Below, piece after piece: positions 43,368-51,961 of a stretch of 64,000 bases of DNA (the stretch's first letter is position 1; every line of letters begins with the position of its first letter). The notes under the pieces are model-generated. The model was not told where the DNA came from and searched no databases. It saw only the letters and a program-made list of their open reading frames with translations. The stretch is from UBA2421 sp002343075 (GTDB lineage Bacteria; Planctomycetota; Phycisphaerae; Tepidisphaerales; Tepidisphaeraceae): contig CALJLN010000025.1 of the NCBI GenBank assembly GCA_937982565.1, positions 20,704 to 84,703 on the forward strand. The letters run 5' to 3'. The translations under genes were made by a program, and so were the position numbers.

Positions 43368-43396
43368 AAAAAAATGGGGCCCCCTTGCGGGAGCCC
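43368..43396 (-). terminator. Leftward-facing terminator-like hairpin between DUF3800 and res
   Basis: GGGCCCCC-type stem: 43377-43384 pairs with 43389-43396, with one mismatch and the loop TTGC. An A7 run at 43368-43374 gives a U-tract on the leftward strand. Both flanking genes run rightward, so it would stop antisense transcripts. The 151-nt spacer could also hold a separate promoter for res. Confidence 0.5.
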
Positions 43397-43513
43397 TGGG
43401 GGATCCTACTACCCGGATAACCCGAGGTTCAGATCCGCTATCAGTATATGTTCAAATTATCGGCCAGCCAAGCACAAAGCTGAAGCAGTGGCGTTTTCAG
43501 GGCAAAAACCGAC

Positions 43514-46501
43514 ATGAAACTGCATTTTGAAGCCAATTTGGACTACCAGCTGCAGGCGATCGAGTCTGTCTGCGACCTGTTTCGCGGGCAAGAAATCAAC
43601 CGTACGGAGTTCACCGTCACCAAACAGGCGGTCGACGGAGCCTTCCTGCCGGGCATGGAAAGCGACCTCGGCATTGGCAATCGGCTGACACTGCTGGACG
43701 AAGATGTCCTCAAGAATCTGAATGACGTACAGCTTCGCAACGGGCTGAAGCCCACAACCACGCTCGCGTCGGGCGACTTCACGGTCGAAATGGAGACGGG
43801 TACCGGCAAGACGTACGTCTATCTGCGGACGATCTTTGAGTTGCACAAGCGGTACGGGTTTACGAAGTACGTCATCGTGGTTCCCTCGGTCGCGATCAAG
43901 GAAGGCACGAACAAGACGCTGGAGATCACCCGCGATCACTTTGAGAGCCTGTATCCGGGTTCCAAAGGGTATGAGTTTTTCCAGTACGACTCGGCGAAGC
44001 TCGGACAGGTGCGTAACTTCGCGACCAGCCCGAACGTCCAGATCATGGTGGTGACTGTCGGTGCCATCAACAAGAAAGATGTGAACAACCTCTACAAAGA
44101 CAGCGAGAAAACGGGCGGCGAGAAGCCGATCGATCTGATCCGCTCGACGCGTCCCGTGATCATTGTGGATGAACCGCAGAGCGTCGATGGTGGCCTTGAA
44201 GGTCGCGGCAAGGAAGCTCTCGGTGCGATGAGTCCGGTCTGCACGCTGCGGTACTCGGCAACGCACGTCGAAAAGCATCACATGGTGTACCGGTTGGACG
44301 CCGTCGATGCGTACGAGCGGAAGCTCGTCAAGCAAATCGAAGTCGCGTCGGCGGGCATCGATGGCGGTCATAACAAGGCGTACGTCCGCGTCATCTCCAC
44401 ATCGAACAAACGGAACGTGATTTCAGCACGTGTAGAACTGGATGTTCAGGAACCAACGGGCATCAAGCGGAAAGAATTGCCCGTTCAGGATGGCGATGAC
44501 CTGGAAGAGACCACGAAGCGAGCGATCTATGCCGGATTTCGCATTGGCGAGATCAGGGCAGGTAAGGGGAAAGAGCACGTCGAGCTTCGCTTCCCCGGTG
44601 GCGAGAGGTACTTGAAGCCAGGCGAAAGTGTCGGGGCTGTTGATCAGGATGAATTGAAGCGGCAGATGATCCGCCGTGCCATCAAAGAGCACCTCGACAA
44701 GGAACTTCGCCTTGCTCCGCAGGGCATCAAGGTGTTGAGCCTGTTCTTCATCGATTCGGTCGCGTTCTACCGCAGTTATTCCGACGACGGCGAGCCGATC
44801 AAGGGCAAGTATGCCGTGATGTTCGAGGAGGAGTATCGCCGACTGGCAAAGCACCCGGATTACGCGACGCTGTTCAAGGGCATCGATCTGACAACAGCAG
44901 CCAGCGACGTTCACAACGGCTACTTCTCGGTGGATCGAAAAAAAGTCGGCAAGGAAACCGTCGAACAGTTCAAGGACACCAGCGGCTCAACCAAAGCGGA
45001 CGATGACACCTACAACTTGATCATGAAGGACAAGGAGAAGCTGCTGAGCTTCGACTCCAAGTTGAAGTTCATCTTCTCGCACTCCGCACTGCGTGAGGGC
45101 TGGGATAATCCGAACATCTTTCAGATTTGTGCACTACGCGACATCGGCACCGAACGTGAACGACGGCAGACGATCGGTCGTGGATTGAGACTCTGCGTGA
45201 ATCAGCAAGGTGATCGGCTTCGCGGGTTCGAAATCAACACGCTGACGGTGATCGCGTCCGAAAGCTACGAGCAGTTCGCCGACAACCTGCAGAAGGAAAT
45301 CGAGGAAGACACCGGCATCCGGTTCGGGATCGTAGAATCGCATCAATTCGCGGCGATTGCGGTGACGGGTGCCGATGGGAAAGTCGTTCCGCTCGGCGTG
45401 GAAAACTCGGCTGACATCTGGCAGCACCTGAAAAACACGGGCTACATCGACCACAAGGGAAAGGTGCAGGACAGCCTGCGTGTCGCGATCAAAGAGGGCT
45501 CGATCAAGCTGCCAGAGTCGTTTGAGGCACAGAGGCAGGCAATCACTGATGTGCTCCGCAAGGTCGCGGGAAGACTCGACATCAAGGACGCAGACAAAGC
45601 GGTTGTTGTGAAGCTTCGCAAAGAGAAGTTCCTCAGCCCCGACTTCAATGCTCTCTGGGACAAGATCAAATACAAGACGACGTATCGCGTGCATTTCGAC
45701 AACGTCGCGTTGGTGAAGTCGGCAGCAAAAGCGATCGAGAACGGCCCGCCGATCAGCAAAACCCGATTGACCTGGCGAAAGGCCGACATCGAAATCGGCA
45801 AATCGGGTGTCTCTGCGGAGGAAACATCTGTCTCTGAACCAGTCGTTATCGAAGAGCGTGATGTTGAGTTGCCCGACCTGATTACTGATCTTCAGGACAA
45901 GACGAAGCTGACGCGAGCGAGCATCGTTCAGATTCTGACGGAGTGCGGACGACTCAGCGACTTCAAACGCAATCCGCAAGAGTTCATCGACCTCTGTGCT
46001 GACGCGATCCTGAAGGCGAAACGCCTCGCGTTGGTCGATGGCATCAAGTATCAGCGTATCGGCGATGACAGCTATTACGCACAAGAACTATTTGAGAGCG
46101 AAGAGCTACGCGGCTATCTGACGAGCATGCTGGCTGTGAACAACTCTGTGCATGAGCACGTGGTGTACGACTCCAGCGGCGTCGAGAAGTCATTCGCAGA
46201 AAAGCTGGACAAGAACGAAGCCGTGAAGGTCTATGCCAAGCTGCCAAGCTGGTTCAAGATCGGTACACCGCTCGGGACGTACAACCCGGACTGGGCGGTG
46301 CTTGTCGAACTGGATGGCACGCAACGCCTCTACTTCGTCGTCGAGACGAAGGGGACACTGTTCCCAGATGATTTGCGTCCCAAGGAGCAAGCAAAGATCG
46401 ACTGCGGACGGCAGCACTTCAAGGCACTCGGAAACGATGTGGATTTCAGCGTCGCTGACACGTACGACTCGTTTGCGGCACGGATCGTGTCAAAGACTTG
46501 A
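43514..46501 (+). CDS. Type III restriction enzyme Res-like subunit (helicase plus PD-(D/E)xK)
   Basis: 995 residues. Walker A METGTGKTYVYLRTIFEL (about 94), Walker B-like IIVDEPQSVDGG (about 219), and ERERRQTIGRGLRLCVNQ (motif VI) define the SF2 motor. The C-terminal NPDWAVLVELDG (about 923) with RLYFVVETKG (about 943) is the PD-(D/E)xK nuclease. It would translocate or switch on ATP and cut when unmodified sites are met together with the Mod protein. It is slightly longer than classical Res. It is separated from mod by two genes, so it is either a modified type III system or one nuclease of a composite system. Confidence 0.92.
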   Translation: MKLHFEANLDYQLQAIESVCDLFRGQEINRTEFTVTKQAVDGAFLPGMESDLGIGNRLTLLDEDVLKNLNDVQLRNGLKPTTTLASGDFTVEMETGTGKTYVYLRTIFELHKRYGFTKYVIVVPSVAIKEGTNKTLEITRDHFESLYPGSKGYEFFQYDSAKLGQVRNFATSPNVQIMVVTVGAINKKDVNNLYKDSEKTGGEKPIDLIRSTRPVIIVDEPQSVDGGLEGRGKEALGAMSPVCTLRYSATHVEKHHMVYRLDAVDAYERKLVKQIEVASAGIDGGHNKAYVRVISTSNKRNVISARVELDVQEPTGIKRKELPVQDGDDLEETTKRAIYAGFRIGEIRAGKGKEHVELRFPGGERYLKPGESVGAVDQDELKRQMIRRAIKEHLDKELRLAPQGIKVLSLFFIDSVAFYRSYSDDGEPIKGKYAVMFEEEYRRLAKHPDYATLFKGIDLTTAASDVHNGYFSVDRKKVGKETVEQFKDTSGSTKADDDTYNLIMKDKEKLLSFDSKLKFIFSHSALREGWDNPNIFQICALRDIGTERERRQTIGRGLRLCVNQQGDRLRGFEINTLTVIASESYEQFADNLQKEIEEDTGIRFGIVESHQFAAIAVTGADGKVVPLGVENSADIWQHLKNTGYIDHKGKVQDSLRVAIKEGSIKLPESFEAQRQAITDVLRKVAGRLDIKDADKAVVVKLRKEKFLSPDFNALWDKIKYKTTYRVHFDNVALVKSAAKAIENGPPISKTRLTWRKADIEIGKSGVSAEETSVSEPVVIEERDVELPDLITDLQDKTKLTRASIVQILTECGRLSDFKRNPQEFIDLCADAILKAKRLALVDGIKYQRIGDDSYYAQELFESEELRGYLTSMLAVNNSVHEHVVYDSSGVEKSFAEKLDKNEAVKVYAKLPSWFKIGTPLGTYNPDWAVLVELDGTQRLYFVVETKGTLFPDDLRPKEQAKIDCGRQHFKALGNDVDFSVADTYDSFAARIVSKT

Positions 46502-46603
46502 TTCGTGAGCCCCCATTCCAGCCTCGCGAATAGTCAAATGACGATTAGAAGCGAGCCTGCCTGTGACACTCGCCTTGCGATCATGAGAACGGAGGTGTCT
46601 GCG

Positions 46604-48619
46604 ATGCAGATAACATCATTGACCATCTGCAATTTTAGATGTTTTGGCGAATCGCCAGTGACGATCTCTCTGGCAGATTTGAGTGCATTCGTCGGCACCA
46701 ATGGTTGCGGCAAATCAGCCGTCCTGCAGGCTCTAGCCCGGATGTTCAGCGTCGTAAGCGATGAACGGAGAATCGAGCGAGAGGACTTCCATGTGCCACC
46801 TGGAAAGACACTCGACGAGTTGAAGAGTGCAAACCTCTGGATCGAAGCCAGACTTGAGTTCCCGGAACTGAAAGGCGGGAAAGGAGGCGATGCGGTCGCG
46901 GCAGTCTTCAAGCACATGACCATTGAGAGGCCGAAGCAGGCTCCGTTCTGCCGGATACGGCTTTCAGCCGAGTGGAAGTCTGTGGAAGGACTTGCCGACG
47001 GCGAGATTCAGGATGAAACGTTCTGGATTGCCACCGCTGACGAGACCTTTGAAGATAGGCATAAGCACACGTTTCGTGCCGCCGATCGCTCTCGAGTACA
47101 AGTCCTTTATGTCCCGGCCGCACGGGATCCATTAAGGCAACTACGTCAGGTGTCGGGTTCGGTCTTGCACCGCATGCTGGCTGCCATTGACTGGACGGCA
47201 TCGAAGGTGAAGGAGCGACTTGAATCGGAAGCAGCAGAGGTGAATGCAGCGTTTGGCGGCGAAGCGGGTGTGAAAACCATCCACAAGGCACTGACTGACA
47301 ACTGGCAGCAACTCTATTCGGCACCCGTCTATCAGCAGGTAACACTGAGGCCAACGCCCGGCCGTCTATCAGAAATTCTAAAGCGAGTTGAAGCAACCTT
47401 CTCACCGGCACCCCCAGACAGCTACTACGACCTCTCCCGACTCAGTGACGGCATGAAGTCGTTGTTCTATCTCGCAATCGTGGGTTCGCTCTTTGATGTC
47501 GAAGCCGGTCTCGCAAATGGAATAGCGAAAGGGATCGACAAAGATCGATTCGGTTCCGCAAACTTAACAATCTTGGCTATCGAAGAACCTGAGAATCATC
47601 TGTCTCCACACTACCTTGCCAGAATCATGAGATTGCTTCGCAAGGTTGCTGACTCAGATCGTGGGCAAGTTCTCCTTACCAGCCATTCGGCATCTATCAT
47701 GGGCCGCGTCGCTCCGGAAGAAGTACTGTATCTGCGACTTGAGCCATCTACCGGAACTACGTCGATCACCCCAATCATTTTGCCGGACGCCGCCGATGAG
47801 GCTCAGAAGTTCATTCGCGAAGCGGTGCAGGCACATCCCGAACTTTATTTTGCGAAGGTTGTCGTGTTAGGCGAGGGTGACAGCGAAGACATCGTCATTC
47901 CAAAGGTCGCAAGAGCATTGGGTCTCGAAATTGATCCGAGCTTCGTGTCATTCGTTCCCCTCGGCGGAAGGCACGTCAATCACATGTGGAAGCTTCTGGC
48001 TGGCCTGATGATTCCACATGTCACGCTACTTGACCTGGATGTGGGGCGTGCCGGAGGCGGGTGGGGACGAATCAAGTATGTGATGGATCAGCTCATAGCA
48101 AAAGGGGTTCCAAGAGATCTGCTATTCGCTGCGAACAGCGACGATGAGCTCGACGATAAATCTTTCGCAGAACTCCCTGAACGAAGGGTGACAGAGCTGA
48201 AGGACTTCGATGGTTGGGCCAGAGCCCTTCGCAAATTCAACGTGTTCTTCTCACGTCCGCTCGATCTGGATTTCGCGATGCTCACCAAGTTCCCGAATGA
48301 ATATCACCAAGCAACAGATGGTGCTCCGAGAATCCCAAAAGGGGTAGCCCGGTACGGCAAGGCTGAAGCGGCCGCGATCAAGCAGGTTCTCGGCGAGCGT
48401 GGTGATCCCACGGGATACACAGCGGGTCAGAAAAAGCAGTTCTTTTGGTATCGGCATTTGTTTCTGAGTCGTAGCAAGCCAGTAACGCACATGCTGGCGA
48501 CTTCAGAGATACCGCCCGAGCGGCTTAGGGACGAGGTGCCGATGGTTCTACGGTTGTTGATCAACAAACTGCGGGATCTTCTCGATCTGCCACCCAAAGG
48601 TGAAGACGATGCCGGTTGA
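46604..48619 (+). CDS. OLD-family ATP-dependent nuclease (GajA-like)
   Basis: 671 residues from the ATG at 46604, chosen for GGAGGTG 6 nt before. An ABC-type ATPase: SAFVGTNGCGKSAVLQAL (about residue 31), signature RLSDGMKSLFYL, Walker B ILAIEEPENHLSP (about 326), and H-loop LLTSHSASIMG. A Toprim nuclease follows: VVVLGEGDSEDIVIPKVA (about 424) and VTLLDLDVGRAGGGW (about 477). OLD proteins of this class paired with a UvrD-like helicase form Gabija, which nicks phage DNA when nucleotide pools fall. It overlaps the helicase gene by 11 nt. It is longer than characterised GajA, so a related branch is possible. Confidence 0.9.
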   Translation: MQITSLTICNFRCFGESPVTISLADLSAFVGTNGCGKSAVLQALARMFSVVSDERRIEREDFHVPPGKTLDELKSANLWIEARLEFPELKGGKGGDAVAAVFKHMTIERPKQAPFCRIRLSAEWKSVEGLADGEIQDETFWIATADETFEDRHKHTFRAADRSRVQVLYVPAARDPLRQLRQVSGSVLHRMLAAIDWTASKVKERLESEAAEVNAAFGGEAGVKTIHKALTDNWQQLYSAPVYQQVTLRPTPGRLSEILKRVEATFSPAPPDSYYDLSRLSDGMKSLFYLAIVGSLFDVEAGLANGIAKGIDKDRFGSANLTILAIEEPENHLSPHYLARIMRLLRKVADSDRGQVLLTSHSASIMGRVAPEEVLYLRLEPSTGTTSITPIILPDAADEAQKFIREAVQAHPELYFAKVVVLGEGDSEDIVIPKVARALGLEIDPSFVSFVPLGGRHVNHMWKLLAGLMIPHVTLLDLDVGRAGGGWGRIKYVMDQLIAKGVPRDLLFAANSDDELDDKSFAELPERRVTELKDFDGWARALRKFNVFFSRPLDLDFAMLTKFPNEYHQATDGAPRIPKGVARYGKAEAAAIKQVLGERGDPTGYTAGQKKQFFWYRHLFLSRSKPVTHMLATSEIPPERLRDEVPMVLRLLINKLRDLLDLPPKGEDDAG

Positions 48620-50501
48620 TCAATGCCCAATTGATTGGCTGCCGCAAGGCATTCCTTCGCTTGAAGACGCTGCAGATGTTGTTGTCAGGTCACAAGTGAA
48701 CACGCTGGTGATTGCAGGCCCAGGTGCCGGCAAGACTGAGTTACTCGCACAACGTTCGTGCTTCCTTCTTCAGACTGGAAGGTGCCCCAGTCCAAGGCAG
48801 ATACTCGCCATTAGCTTCAAACGCGATGCCGCTCGAAACTTGGCAGATCGCGTTCGCTTGCGGTGCGGAGATGAGTTGGCAGCTCGCTTCGACTCCATGA
48901 CCTTCGACGCTTTTGCAAAAGGACTGCTTGATCGGTTTCTCGCGGCAACTCCTGATGGATGGCGCCCGAAGCCAGCGTATGAAATCAACTTCAAGATCAA
49001 CCAGTCGACGCTTGGCCGGGTGCTGCGTGATGAACTCTCAACGACGGACACGTCACTGAGCACTTCGCAGCGGCAGTACATCGACGATCGCGAGCTCTAT
49101 AGCGTCTTCACGGCGAGACTGACCGAACAGTGTGTTCCGCGGTCAGCCTCAAGCCTGCATGTGGCTGCTCATGACTTGTGGAAATACTTCCTCCGGCGTG
49201 GAAAGAGTAGTGAACTCAATTTTCAGATGATTGCGAGATTGGCTGAGCTAATCCTCCGGACAAATGCGGCACTGACAGAGGCTCTTCGGACTGCATACTC
49301 GTTTGTGTTCCTAGACGAGTTTCAGGACACGAGCAGCGTTCATTACGATCTGCTGCTCACCGCGTTCTGCGGATCAACATCTGTAGTCACAGCCGTTGGC
49401 GACAATAAGCAGCGGGTGAACAAGTGGGCTGGAGCCCTTGAGGGGATTTTCGAGAAGTATCAGACGGCATTCGCTGCGGATCGACAGTGTCTTCGGATGA
49501 ACTTTCGGTCGGCTCCTGAATTGGTTCGGATACAGGGGTTCTTTGCCGCAGCAATCGATAACACGACGCCGCCAGCGATGGCACGACCGGATGCAAGCGG
49601 CGGGGAATGTAAAGCATTTAGTTTCGCGAGTCATGTTGATGAAGCCAAGTACGTGGCGGCGAGTGTGAAGGGCTGGATCGAGGCTCAGAAACTTCAGCCG
49701 AGAGATGTCTGCATTCTTTGCCGTCAGCTTCCTGCGACCTACGGCGAGTTGCTGCGGACGGAACTCGCGAGAGTCGGACTGCCGGCTCGCGTTGAGAACG
49801 AACTCCAAGACCTTCTGGCCGAGCCGCTGACGGAACTCGTAATCGCGACGCTAAGGCTGGCCGGTGGTGGAAAGCATTCTTCAAGCTGGCACACGGCCGT
49901 GGAGTACTTGTGCACACTCAAAGGCGTGTTGACCGACAAGCAGGAAATCATTGCTACCGACCTGCTTGATAAGTTCACATCGTTGTTGCACTTGACGTTC
50001 GAAGTGAAGCCGCCCACATCGGAAACGATCAGCGGTGTTGTTGACGAGATCATCAAGTTCTACGGCGAAGATGCATTGCGATCTGCATTCCCGCAGTACA
50101 CGCAAGGGCAATTCTTTCAGGAAACGGTGAAGGCAATAGCCGACCAACTCGAAGGCCGCTTGGCAACACAGGATTTGCTGACAGCACTGAACGATCTGGA
50201 AGGACTGGGATCAATTCCCATCATGACGATGCACAAGAGCAAAGGTCTTGAGTATCACAGTGTCGTTTTCATTGGCCTTGAAGACAGTGCGCTATGGGGG
50301 TTCGCGAAAGAGCCTTTGGAAGAGACTTGCGGATTCTTCGTAGCTCTGTCGAGGGCAAAGGAACGTGTCTGGTTTACGTTTAGCAAGACGAGACCGGACA
50401 GGAAGGGAAATGTGGGAGTACAGCAGCGTACGTCAATTCGAAAGATATACGATTTGCTGGCTCAAGCTGGCGTCGCCGTAGAGGTGATCAGGAGTCCATG
50501 A
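48609..50501 (+). CDS. UvrD/REP-like helicase (GajB-like)
   Basis: 630 residues from the ATG at 48609 (AAAGGTGAA before it). SF1A motifs: LVIAGPGAGKTELLAQRSCF (about 37), VFLDEFQDTSSVHYDLL (about 236), VTAVGDNKQRVNKWAGA, FRSAPELVR, MTMHKSKGLEYHSVVFIGLE (about 541) and FVALSRAKERVWF (about 578). It moves 3'-5' on single strands. Coupling to the OLD gene marks a Gabija-type pair. It is longer than typical GajB. It is the last gene of the long forward run and meets a leftward J-domain gene. Confidence 0.92.
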   Translation: MPVDQCPIDWLPQGIPSLEDAADVVVRSQVNTLVIAGPGAGKTELLAQRSCFLLQTGRCPSPRQILAISFKRDAARNLADRVRLRCGDELAARFDSMTFDAFAKGLLDRFLAATPDGWRPKPAYEINFKINQSTLGRVLRDELSTTDTSLSTSQRQYIDDRELYSVFTARLTEQCVPRSASSLHVAAHDLWKYFLRRGKSSELNFQMIARLAELILRTNAALTEALRTAYSFVFLDEFQDTSSVHYDLLLTAFCGSTSVVTAVGDNKQRVNKWAGALEGIFEKYQTAFAADRQCLRMNFRSAPELVRIQGFFAAAIDNTTPPAMARPDASGGECKAFSFASHVDEAKYVAASVKGWIEAQKLQPRDVCILCRQLPATYGELLRTELARVGLPARVENELQDLLAEPLTELVIATLRLAGGGKHSSSWHTAVEYLCTLKGVLTDKQEIIATDLLDKFTSLLHLTFEVKPPTSETISGVVDEIIKFYGEDALRSAFPQYTQGQFFQETVKAIADQLEGRLATQDLLTALNDLEGLGSIPIMTMHKSKGLEYHSVVFIGLEDSALWGFAKEPLEETCGFFVALSRAKERVWFTFSKTRPDRKGNVGVQQRTSIRKIYDLLAQAGVAVEVIRSP

Positions 50502-50559
50502 GTCCGACATTGTGAATAACGGTGCCATGGTCATCAGACCTATGAGCCGGTTGTCCCGA

Positions 50560-50949
50560 TTAGGCCATCGCTTTGAGCTTCAACGTCTCCCATCGTCGAA
50601 ACAACTGCGGCTCGCTGCCGACCGGATATGTGAAGTACTCAAAACTGAAGATCGGACATTGGCCGTTTCTGCGTTTGACAGTTTTGATGACGATCCGAGC
50701 CGGTTTGGGCGGAGGCGGCGGTGGAGGCGGCGGTTTCGGTTCCTCGCGGGATTTCGATCGAGACGCACCGCAGCACTTCAGAAACTCATAAGCGGACTGC
50801 ACGGCAACGAAGTTGGTATGTGTTCTCGGATCACCCGACATGTCCGGATGCCAAGTTCGAACGGCCTTGCGGTGGGCCTGTTTGAGTTGTTCAAGCGTGT
50901 AGTCGGTCGAGATGCCAAGAGTCGAGCACGCTTCAGCACGCGTCATCAT
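50560..50949 (-). CDS. J-domain (DnaJ-like) protein with polyproline linker
   Basis: 129 residues from the ATG at 50949, with AGAGGAG 5 nt before. The J domain spans residues 5-60: TLGISTDYTLEQLKQAHRKA, then the HPD in VRTWHPDMSGD, then FVAVQSAYEFLK. A run of nine prolines leads to a basic C-terminal segment. It would stimulate an Hsp70 ATPase and bring a client to it, perhaps the integrase or initiator, as DnaJ helps lambda and plasmid initiation. Its ATG overlaps the stop (ATGATGA) of the detached integrase 3' end, so in the circular element it would follow the integrase as a coupled gene. Confidence 0.85.
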   Translation of the reverse strand: MMTRAEACSTLGISTDYTLEQLKQAHRKAVRTWHPDMSGDPRTHTNFVAVQSAYEFLKCCGASRSKSREEPKPPPPPPPPPKPARIVIKTVKRRNGQCPIFSFEYFTYPVGSEPQLFRRWETLKLKAMA

Positions 50950-51126
50950 GGTTGCTCCTCTCGGCGAGCCGAGCGAACAATCAACAGAATGGCCGTGCGG
51001 ACTTCGGGCGGCAGGATCTCCCACGAGGAAATGACCTCTTCCACACCACTTGGCAAGCTGTGGGCCAAGCTCGAAACATCAAAACTGTAAGTATTTGATT
51101 CAGCGGCGTTTGGAGAAGGGGTGCAT
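50946..51126 (-). other. Detached 3' end of the integrase gene
   Basis: Leftward from the right att core the frame gives about 59 codons ending with TGA at 50948-50946. It is exactly in frame with the integrase frame across the 44-bp core (both read GGRVVECAGFENR there). SSLAHSLPSGVEEVISSWEI and LPPEVRTAILLIVRSA resemble the C-terminal tail of planctomycete integrases (W..LP..IR.AIL..V, from memory). After excision the integrase would therefore end here at 575 residues. Confidence 0.85.
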
Positions 51127-51170
51127 CGGTTTTCGAAACCGGCGCATTCAACCACTCTGCCACCTCTCCA
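51127..51170. repeat. Right attachment site (44-bp direct repeat)
   Basis: Perfect copy of 14049-14092. It is the original 5' half of the tRNA-Ser gene, left next to an older integrase remnant. It is not a functional tRNA, as no 3' half is present. Confidence 0.95.
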
Positions 51171-51661
51171 GTGGAGCGAAGCACGATATCCGATCCGGCG
51201 TTTTTCGTCAAAACCCCCGCTTTTTCGGCCTTTTTTAACAACTTTTGGCTGGCGTGCCCGTTCGCTTCGTGTGCGCCGGTTTGTCCATCGGAGTCCGGCG
51301 AAGTATCACGAAATGTGCCCTTCAGAGGTAAGTTCAAGGGCAAGTTTTCGGGTAAGTTAGGATTCGGTTTGGACGTGCGAAAAACCGGCGCATCCCTGCT
51401 GGCATCCGAGACAACATACGGAGCCATCTCCGGGCCGCGTTTGATAGTGCCGCCGTTCTCGACCGCGAAACTCTTCGAGTAACGATCAACCAACGCCAGG
51501 TTGCCGAGGCCCAGATGTGATTGCACTTCGCGACCTGATGCCCCGCGGTGCAGCATCATCCAAACGGCAACGTGCATCGAATGCAGTTGACGCTCCAGAG
51601 CGTTCGTCGAACCGAGATTGAAAAGAAAATCGTGCGCTGGCTCGAACGGTAGCGTTCGTAG
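51171..51661 (-). pseudogene. Remnant of a related tyrosine integrase
   Basis: The frame holds only the C-terminal end: REVQSHLGLGNLALVDRYSK keeps the nucleophilic Tyr, and EKAGVLTKNAGSDIVLRS matches EKSGLLTSISESDIFFRS of the intact integrase just before its att core. The catalytic Arg of HxxR is missing (HSMHVAVW in its place), and everything upstream is lost at the parE stop. It then runs into the tRNA half in a different frame from the intact integrase. It is a scar of an earlier element in the same tRNA, pushed 37 kb away by the later insertion. Confidence 0.85.
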
Positions 51662-51664
51662 GAA

Positions 51665-51961
51665 TTACGGGCGAGGTGTAATCCTGCCCAAGTCGCGAGC
51701 GCCGCGAACAATCCGCAGAATGTGAGCGGGGGAAAGTGTTGGGTCATAGATGACGAGGTATCCCGAAACGCTGTAGACCTTCGCGTTTGGGTCTTTGAGT
51801 TCGTCCCGCGTGTGGCCGATGCCAGGCATCTCGGCGATGCGAGTGAATGCCTTTTCAAATCGTCCTGCTACGAGAACAGCGGTCTGTACGCTTTGAGCGG
51901 CGATGTAGTCGAGAATTTCTTCGATGTCTTTGGTCGCCGGCCCGGTGAGAATGTAGCTCAT
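51665..51961 (-). CDS. parE: ParE/RelE-type toxin
   Basis: 98 residues. YILTGPATKDIEEILDYIAA, RFEKAFTRIAEMPGIGHTRD, then KVYSVSGYLVIYDPTLSPAH and ILRIVRGARDL make a typical ParE fold. ParE toxins poison DNA gyrase. It overlaps the antitoxin gene by 4 nt. The stop lies directly before the integrase remnant in the same frame. It probably came with the older element. Confidence 0.9.
   Translation of the reverse strand: MSYILTGPATKDIEEILDYIAAQSVQTAVLVAGRFEKAFTRIAEMPGIGHTRDELKDPNAKVYSVSGYLVIYDPTLSPAHILRIVRGARDLGRITPRP

Larger units (their letters stand above)
14049..51170. mobile_element. Integrative element, about 37.1 kb, in tRNA-Ser(CGA)
   Basis: It is bounded by 44-bp perfect repeats derived from the tRNA gene, with integrase and AlpA-like excisionase at the left end. 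It carries replication (initiator with iterons, CHC2/Toprim primase, Replic_Relax), partition (ParAB), antirestriction (ArdC-like) and two TraG/TraD/HerA-like ATPases, plus about 18 kb of defence cargo. There are no phage structural genes, no mating-pore genes and no recognisable classical relaxase. It is therefore an integrative plasmid-like or mobilisable element rather than a self-sufficient conjugative element. The period between equivalent points of the two repeats is 37,078 bp. Confidence 0.93.

Noticed and set aside
45134..46084. Leftward 316-codon open frame opposite Res
   Set aside because: Antisense to the Res motor and nuclease region, with no ribosome-binding site or family features.
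14049..51170. Prophage interpretation of the element
   Set aside because: No capsid, portal, terminase, tail or lysis genes are present. Partition, primase and TraG-like genes point to a plasmid-like element.
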